In this document: piece after piece, positions 60,528 through 64,000 of the stretch
Position numbering within the stretch: the first letter of the stretch is position 1
Layout of the letters: each line of letters begins with the position of its first letter
NCBI GenBank assembly: GCA_944321175.1
Contig: CALUKI010000010.1
Coordinates: 33,481 to 97,480, forward strand
DNA from: an uncultured Alistipes sp.
GTDB lineage: Bacteria; Bacteroidota; Bacteroidia; Bacteroidales; Rikenellaceae
DNA: 64,000 nucleotides
Direction: 5' to 3'
Notes under the pieces: generated by a model
Databases searched by the model: none
Told to the model about the DNA's origin: nothing
What the model saw: only the letters and a program-made list of their open reading frames with translations
Translations under genes and position numbers: made by a program

Positions 60528-61694
60528 TCAATCCTGAAGGCAGCGAACCGTAAGACCCACACCCGCAATGAAGTCCGACCCTTCCGTCACGAAACGCTGG
60601 TTATCCGACCACATGCGCACCACGGCACAGAAACCCTCGCCCATCGTGCCCTGCGTCGAGGACCACCAGCCGGCGCTGTACGACGCATGATCCCACTGCA
60701 CGCCGCCGTCAGCCGCATTGAACGAGTAGGCCCGAAACCCGATCGGGATCCCGCTGAATTTCGTCGCATTGTTCTTCGGCTTATCGATGCCGGGCCATGT
60801 AGGCTGCGGATCGCCTTCGATCATCGAAGGAAGGTTCCACATCAGCTCATCATCCGGATAATCCATGGCCAGCGCCTTGGCTATGGCCGTCTCATCCACC
60901 TCGCCGTCGCTTCCGACCGCCGCCATGCCCGCATCGAGCACATACTGTGCCAGCTGCTGCCACTCGGCCTGCGACGGAATGTGCCACCCCTCAGGGCAGA
61001 CGCCGCGGACAGGAGTCTGACCGGCCGACGTCTGAGGTTCGGCCCCCTGCAAGGCGGCCGGCCAATTATAGAAGGCCCCGTAAACCTTCAGCGCCTCGGC
61101 ACCGAGTTGTGTATCCTTGTCATAGTCGGCCCAGATATAGTAGCGCGGCTCCGTATTGGAAACATCATTGTGCTGTTCGGGCAGATAACGCAGATTTTCC
61201 GCCATCCACACCTGGTCGGCCAGTTTTACGGTCTTATAGACGTTGCCGTCGCGGGCATCGGTCATGGTGCCCTCTACGGGAGCGGCGGGACCTTCCTTTC
61301 GATAGGTCGTCACCGTCACTTCAGCCGATGCCGTCGCTCCGGCGTCGCCCTCGACCGACAGCTCCAGCTTCAGTTCGCCTTCGGCCTGCCCTGCAGGAAA
61401 CGTGTATTCGATCTCGAAAGGCACGTCGGCCACCTCCGGAACGACTGCGCCTCCCACTTTCAGAACGACCTTTTCGATCTCGCCGACAGTAACGGCTCCC
61501 ATTCCCGCGATCGTCAGTTTCTCCGCAAGATTGACAGAAGCACCCCCTTCGGGCTTCTTGATGCCGCAGACGGCCTGCTGCTCCTTATCGGGCGGAGGCG
61601 TCGGCCCTTCCTCGTCAGGCTGCTGCGCAGGATCACTGTCGCTGCAGGCGACAGCACAAGCCATCCAAAGCAGCATGAACAAATATTTTTTCAT
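60528..61694 (-). CDS. FISUMP-domain lipoprotein, one Ig-like module
   Basis: A 388-residue lipoprotein (signal FMLLWMACAVACS). One Ig-like module (around residues 40-125: KPEGGASVNLAEKLTI, then LKLELSVEGDAGATASAEV) precedes the C-terminal Fibrobacter succinogenes major paralogous domain (FISUMP). Typical FISUMP motifs are DGNVYKTVKLADQVWMAENL and CPEGWHIPSQAEWQQL, ending VGLTVRCLQD. The family is thought to lie at the cell surface; its ligand is unknown. It is a shorter paralogue of the next gene, which lies 97 nt upstream on the same strand. Confidence 0.87.
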   Translation of the reverse strand: MKKYLFMLLWMACAVACSDSDPAQQPDEEGPTPPPDKEQQAVCGIKKPEGGASVNLAEKLTIAGMGAVTVGEIEKVVLKVGGAVVPEVADVPFEIEYTFPAGQAEGELKLELSVEGDAGATASAEVTVTTYRKEGPAAPVEGTMTDARDGNVYKTVKLADQVWMAENLRYLPEQHNDVSNTEPRYYIWADYDKDTQLGAEALKVYGAFYNWPAALQGAEPQTSAGQTPVRGVCPEGWHIPSQAEWQQLAQYVLDAGMAAVGSDGEVDETAIAKALAMDYPDDELMWNLPSMIEGDPQPTWPGIDKPKNNATKFSGIPIGFRAYSFNAADGGVQWDHASYSAGWWSSTQGTMGEGFCAVVRMWSDNQRFVTEGSDFIAGVGLTVRCLQD

Positions 61695-61791
61695 TCGGAT
61701 TTTCCTATTTTGCACAGAACCGCACATCGCCGCACGTCACACCGTCCGGCAATACCCTGAGGTCCTGTATATATAATTACACGATAAGGCA

Positions 61792-63219
61792 TCAGTCTTT
61801 CAGACAGCGCACGGAATAACCGCGCTGAGGCTGCGTACCGAATTTGGAATATTCGAGTCCGTACTGCAAGTTGTTGAGCACGACATAACCGCTGCCCTGC
61901 GTCTGCATGTCCGTCGTCCAGAAAGTCGCCGACGACTCCGAAAAGCCGAACGAACCGGTCTGCCAGCACTGTCCGGCGGGGATGCCGTTGAATCCGAACG
62001 TATCGCGAGGCCCGTTCGCCAGATCGGGGTTCTCCTGCGAAGTACTCGACTCGCTCCAACCTTCCTTGCCCGCCAGAGCCGACCAGACATTTTTGCAGTC
62101 GTCATCGAACACCCACACGTTGTCCAACTCATTATACCAGCCGTTCCCCTGCACCGGCGACAGCTGCGAAGCTACATAGTTCTCCAGAACCTGCCATTCG
62201 GCCTTGCTGGGAAGATGCCAGCCGGCGGGACAGATACCCTGGACACCGCTCGGAACGGCATCGGCGCTGCCGCCCGGTGCATTCTCCTGATTCATGGCTC
62301 CGTACCAGTTGTAGAGAACGCCGTATTTCTTATACTCCTCCGTCGCCATGGCCGCCGCCACATCCTCGCCGTCGTAATTCAGCACGAAGTAAAGCGGGAC
62401 GGTAGCTCCCACGGTAGCCGACGGTTTATTCACGGAGGGGAGATAGGCCAGATTTTCGGCCATCCACGTCTGATCGCCGATCTTCACGGTGCGATAAACA
62501 TGGTTGTCGCGCGGATCGACCATTTCATCGTCACCGGGCTGGGGTGCAGACTTCTTCACCGTTACATTCACCTCCGACGAGGCGCTGCCACCCTTGTCGC
62601 CTTCGACCGCCAGCTCGATTTTCAACGTTCCTTCGGCCTGGTCGGCCGCAACAGCATATTCATAAGTAAACGGCACGTTCGTCACCTCCGCGATCGTCTC
62701 ACCGCCGACCTTCAATACGGCCGCAGAGACCGAACCGATATCGGCCGTCGCATCGCCCTTGATCGTAATCGTCGCACCGAGGTCGAAAACCGCCCCCTCG
62801 GCCGGCTCCGAAATCGTACAGGTGAGATGCTGTTCGGGCGCTCTGAGCGTAACCGTCACCTCGTCCGAAGCCTTCGCACCCGCATCGCCTTCGACCGCCA
62901 GCTCGATTTTCAACGTTCCTTCGGGCTGGTCGGCCGCAAATTCATAATCATATGTAAAAGGTACAGACGTAACGTCGTCCACGACCTTGCCGCCTACGGT
63001 CAGCGTCACTTTCGAGATTTTCCCTGCATCGACCTCCGCATCGCCCTTGATCGTCATCTTTGCAGACATATCGACCTCTGCACCGTCGGCAGGCGCCGAA
63101 ATTTCGCACGTCACATGCTGGTCAGCAGAGGGGGGGGGTACGTCGTTACCGTCATTGTCGTCGCTGCAAGCGACCGCTGCCAACAATAAAGCAGGAAGCA
63201 TCCACAATTTTTTCATCAT
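61792..63219 (-). CDS. FISUMP-domain lipoprotein, two Ig-like modules, with a C9 tract
   Basis: A 475-residue lipoprotein (signal MLPALLLAAVACSDD). Two Ig-like modules of 96 residues follow (from SAPADGAEVDMSAKMTIKGD and SEPAEGAVFDLGATITIKGD). A stretch of about 40 nt in them is identical (62597-62637 and 62885-62925), so one module copied the other recently. The C-terminal FISUMP domain begins DPRDNHVYRTVKIGDQTWMA. Nine consecutive Cs on the coding strand (63138-63130) encode the PPP in DVPPPSAD directly after the lipobox; a one-base slip would abort the protein. ATG 63216 is an alternative start. Confidence 0.88.
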   Translation of the reverse strand: MMKKLWMLPALLLAAVACSDDNDGNDVPPPSADQHVTCEISAPADGAEVDMSAKMTIKGDAEVDAGKISKVTLTVGGKVVDDVTSVPFTYDYEFAADQPEGTLKIELAVEGDAGAKASDEVTVTLRAPEQHLTCTISEPAEGAVFDLGATITIKGDATADIGSVSAAVLKVGGETIAEVTNVPFTYEYAVAADQAEGTLKIELAVEGDKGGSASSEVNVTVKKSAPQPGDDEMVDPRDNHVYRTVKIGDQTWMAENLAYLPSVNKPSATVGATVPLYFVLNYDGEDVAAAMATEEYKKYGVLYNWYGAMNQENAPGGSADAVPSGVQGICPAGWHLPSKAEWQVLENYVASQLSPVQGNGWYNELDNVWVFDDDCKNVWSALAGKEGWSESSTSQENPDLANGPRDTFGFNGIPAGQCWQTGSFGFSESSATFWTTDMQTQGSGYVVLNNLQYGLEYSKFGTQPQRGYSVRCLKD

Positions 63220-63277
63220 AATCCGAAAACTAACTAATAAATTAACAAAAAGGGGCGCAATACAGCCCCACCGGCCG

Positions 63278-63308
63278 CAAAAATAAGAGAATATTTCCAT
63301 ATTCTCAA
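63278..63308 (-). promoter_or_regulatory. Promoter of the FISUMP gene pair: TTG-N20-TATTTTTG
   Basis: On the minus strand TTG (63308-63306), 20 nt, then TATTTTTG (63285-63278). It predicts a leader of about 52 nt before the ATG at 63219. No separate promoter is seen for the second FISUMP gene. Confidence 0.7.
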
Positions 63309-63874
63309 ATCGAAAAGACGGTACTCCGCAAATCAGCCATAACAATCCGGAGATAAAACAGCGGCATCAGAAAAGGTTTATCGGAATTTCCCCCGCATAC
63401 AGATTCCAATCGACAACAAAACGAAGAAATAATCAACAGATTGTTACTTTCCGTTTCTGGATTTTTTTGTATAGAAAACGCTATTTTTCATGCTTCACCG
63501 GCAATGGAGCACCTTTTTCCCTGAAACAGGAATAAAGCCTGTTGAAAAAACAATCTCTTCATTTCGAAAGCGAGCTTCCGAACCAAGCCGCATGTAGAAA
63601 ACAGGGGACGCGCCTGACAAAACCGCGCAGTGCGGGTACTATGAGACACGGCCGTATCCGATGGGGCAACTTCTGCCGAAGAATCGAGACGATACGGAAA
63701 AAGGCCGCAACCAACCGATCCGGCCCTGCAGTCCGGCAGCTCCTCAGGAAGCCCCGCCCGCATCACAGCCGTCATCCTGCACGACAGCTTCACGGAGCCT
63801 GCTCCGCCGCAGGAGGAGGGAAGGGCGAAGAGGAGCGGCGCTGCCCCACCCCACCTCTTCCACGCACTGAAACA
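63309..63874. other. Gap between the FISUMP genes and the rRNA operon
   Basis: About 565 nt with no gene or RNA that I can support on either strand. Open frames here have no start context, family resemblance or codon support. Confidence 0.5.
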
Positions 63875-63907
63875 ACAAAAAAAGGTCAGACCCTGCGATC
63901 TGACCTT
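63875..63907 (-). terminator. rRNA operon terminator
   Basis: Arms 63882-63890 and 63899-63907 form a perfect 9-bp stem; the minus-strand read-out continues in seven or more Ts. It lies directly after the 5S rRNA 3' end. Confidence 0.88.
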
Positions 63908-63910
63908 GAA

Positions 63911-64000
<90 letters not shown>

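Overview
The window is one chromosomal stretch of a GC-rich member of the Bacteroidota, most likely order Bacteroidales; an Alistipes-like (Rikenellaceae) host is my inference, not something the sequence proves. The evidence is the fused MurF-Alr protein, many lipoproteins with short LxxC-type signal peptides, fimbrillin-like and FISUMP surface proteins, and repeated Bacteroidota promoters of the form TTG-N19/20-TAnnTTTG. No phage, insertion sequence, CRISPR array or plasmid function was seen. The right edge lies inside a 5S rRNA gene at the 3' end of an rRNA operon.

Layout. 1-3.4 kb: the end-truncated POT peptide transporter and a glycogen branching enzyme, divergent. 3.6-8.4 kb (minus): small membrane protein, mutL, rhomboid protease, membrane-anchored EEP hydrolase and YhcH-family protein, probably one operon. 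8.5-11.2 kb (minus): dnaJ, grpE and an RsmI-like methyltransferase. 11.2-18.5 kb (minus): murF-alr, mutS2, an MCE/MlaD protein and a cell-wall amidase, a cell-envelope group. 18.6-21.5 kb (plus): LptD. Then tRNA-Gln(CTG), a nucleoside permease, two tandem M3 peptidase lipoproteins, rsmE, a split chromate transporter, an rRNA-type methyltransferase and a U32 protein of the RlhA kind.

33.7-37.6 kb (minus) is an accessory surface operon: a 48-aa acidic small protein, a fimbrillin-like lipoprotein, a 65-aa acidic small protein sharing a motif with the first, and a lipoprotein joining a fimbrillin-like N-terminal half to a PI-PLC-type domain. The putative promoter has a G10 tract where the -33 element should be. 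38-49.5 kb is mostly housekeeping: serS, ferredoxin, M16 peptidase, DUF456, panD, panC, M49 dipeptidyl peptidase III, DedA/YqaA, DUF4136 and an outer-membrane barrel. 49.6-52.5 kb is a GT83/LAB_N/GT2 trio typical of lipid A or polyprenyl-linked sugar transfer.

52.8-60 kb (minus) is the most distinctive block: a self-contained mannitol phosphotransferase operon with MtlA (EIICBA), HPr, enzyme I, a secreted alpha/beta hydrolase, MtlD and a secreted glycerophosphodiesterase. PTS systems are uncommon in Bacteroidota. It is preceded by three tandem 87-bp units of a repeat that carries a complete consensus promoter; related single copies stand at the same position upstream of the U32 gene and the DPP III gene. 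This promoter-bearing repeat family is the best candidate here for a poorly described system. 60.5-63.2 kb holds two paralogous FISUMP lipoproteins, one with a C9 tract in its coding sequence that could allow phase variation. No transcription factor gene was recognised anywhere in the 64 kb.
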